A stretch of 14,352 bases of DNA from an uncultured Collinsella sp. (GTDB taxonomy: Bacteria; Actinomycetota; Coriobacteriia; Coriobacteriales; Coriobacteriaceae). The DNA lies in NCBI GenBank assembly GCA_937989795.1, contig CALKBB010000215.1:1-14352 (forward strand). Reading direction: 5' to 3'. Every line of letters begins with the position of its first letter. Positions within the stretch are counted from its first letter, which is position 1. The notes under the pieces are model-generated. The model was given only the letters and a program-made list of their open reading frames with translations. It searched no databases and had not been told where the DNA came from. The position numbers and the translations under genes were made by a program. Below, in pieces: positions 14,254-14,352 of the stretch.

Positions 14254-14352
14254 TTAGGGAAGTTCGCGCTTGACAACCTCGACGATGTCGTCGACAACGC
14301 GCTGGGTCAGCTCGTGCGTCTCGGCCTCGGCCATAACGCGGACCAGCGGCTC
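14254..14352 (-). CDS. glmM: phosphoglucosamine mutase, last 32 residues (runs off the right edge)
   Basis: The minus strand from 14352 encodes EPLVRVMAEAETHELTQR followed by about 14 more residues and a TAA at 14256-14254. EPLVRVMAEAE matches the C-terminal phosphate-binding segment of GlmM (usual GTEP-x-RVM-E), and the ending fits the family. GlmM interconverts glucosamine-6-phosphate and glucosamine-1-phosphate for UDP-GlcNAc and cell wall synthesis, which agrees with nagB nearby. The gene is upstream of crr in the same direction with 71 bases between. A related phosphohexomutase cannot be fully ruled out from so short a fragment. Confidence 0.8.
   Translation of the reverse strand, partial: EPLVRVMAEAETHELTQRVVDDIVEVVKRELP

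Overview
The window reads as chromosomal DNA of a high-GC Gram-positive anaerobe, most likely a coriobacterium close to Collinsella. This is inferred from C/G-rich third codon positions, a methionine synthase whose reactivation domain is a separate gene, a free-standing glucose-type PTS IIA protein beside glucosamine-6-phosphate genes, a DUF711/UPF0210 protein, and a roughly 1000-residue regulator with an N-terminal ATPase and a C-terminal winged helix plus BTAD. I see no rRNA, tRNA, CRISPR array or transposase.

Left part (1-6031, + strand): a methionine/one-carbon operon broken up by foreign genes. It begins with the end of metF (methylenetetrahydrofolate reductase), followed with a 1-base stop/start overlap by a stand-alone methionine synthase reactivation-domain protein. 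A more A/T-rich cassette comes next: a cytosine-C5 DNA methyltransferase and, overlapping it by 38 bases, a DUF4928-like protein that is probably the matching restriction endonuclease. The last bases of the nuclease gene overlap the start of a cobalamin-dependent methionine synthase (metH without its reactivation domain). The cassette therefore separates the two halves of methionine synthase but leaves the unit closely packed and co-directional. A DNA methyltransferase that consumes SAM thus lies inside an operon that supplies methionine, the SAM precursor.

Middle part (6032-9240, + strand): a hairpin separates metH from a DUF711/UPF0210 protein of unknown function. This is followed by a 132-base palindromic structure with 31-bp perfect arms, a class I SAM-dependent methyltransferase whose first half has codon use unlike its second half, and a YhbY-family RNA-binding protein ending at a clear intrinsic terminator.

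Right part (9237-14352, - strand): a 999-residue STAND-like ATPase/winged-helix/BTAD regulator, a 448-base gene-free stretch with repeated motifs, then nagB (glucosamine-6-phosphate deaminase), a crr-like PTS EIIA and the last 32 codons of glmM (phosphoglucosamine mutase). Read in the direction of transcription the order is glmM, crr, nagB. The set covers both use of glucosamine-6-phosphate for cell wall precursors (GlmM) and its breakdown (NagB), next to a PTS phosphocarrier.

The most notable items are the restriction-modification cassette inside the methionine synthase operon with the metH start lying inside the nuclease gene, the large perfect palindrome at 7523-7654, and the domain order of the 999-residue regulator.
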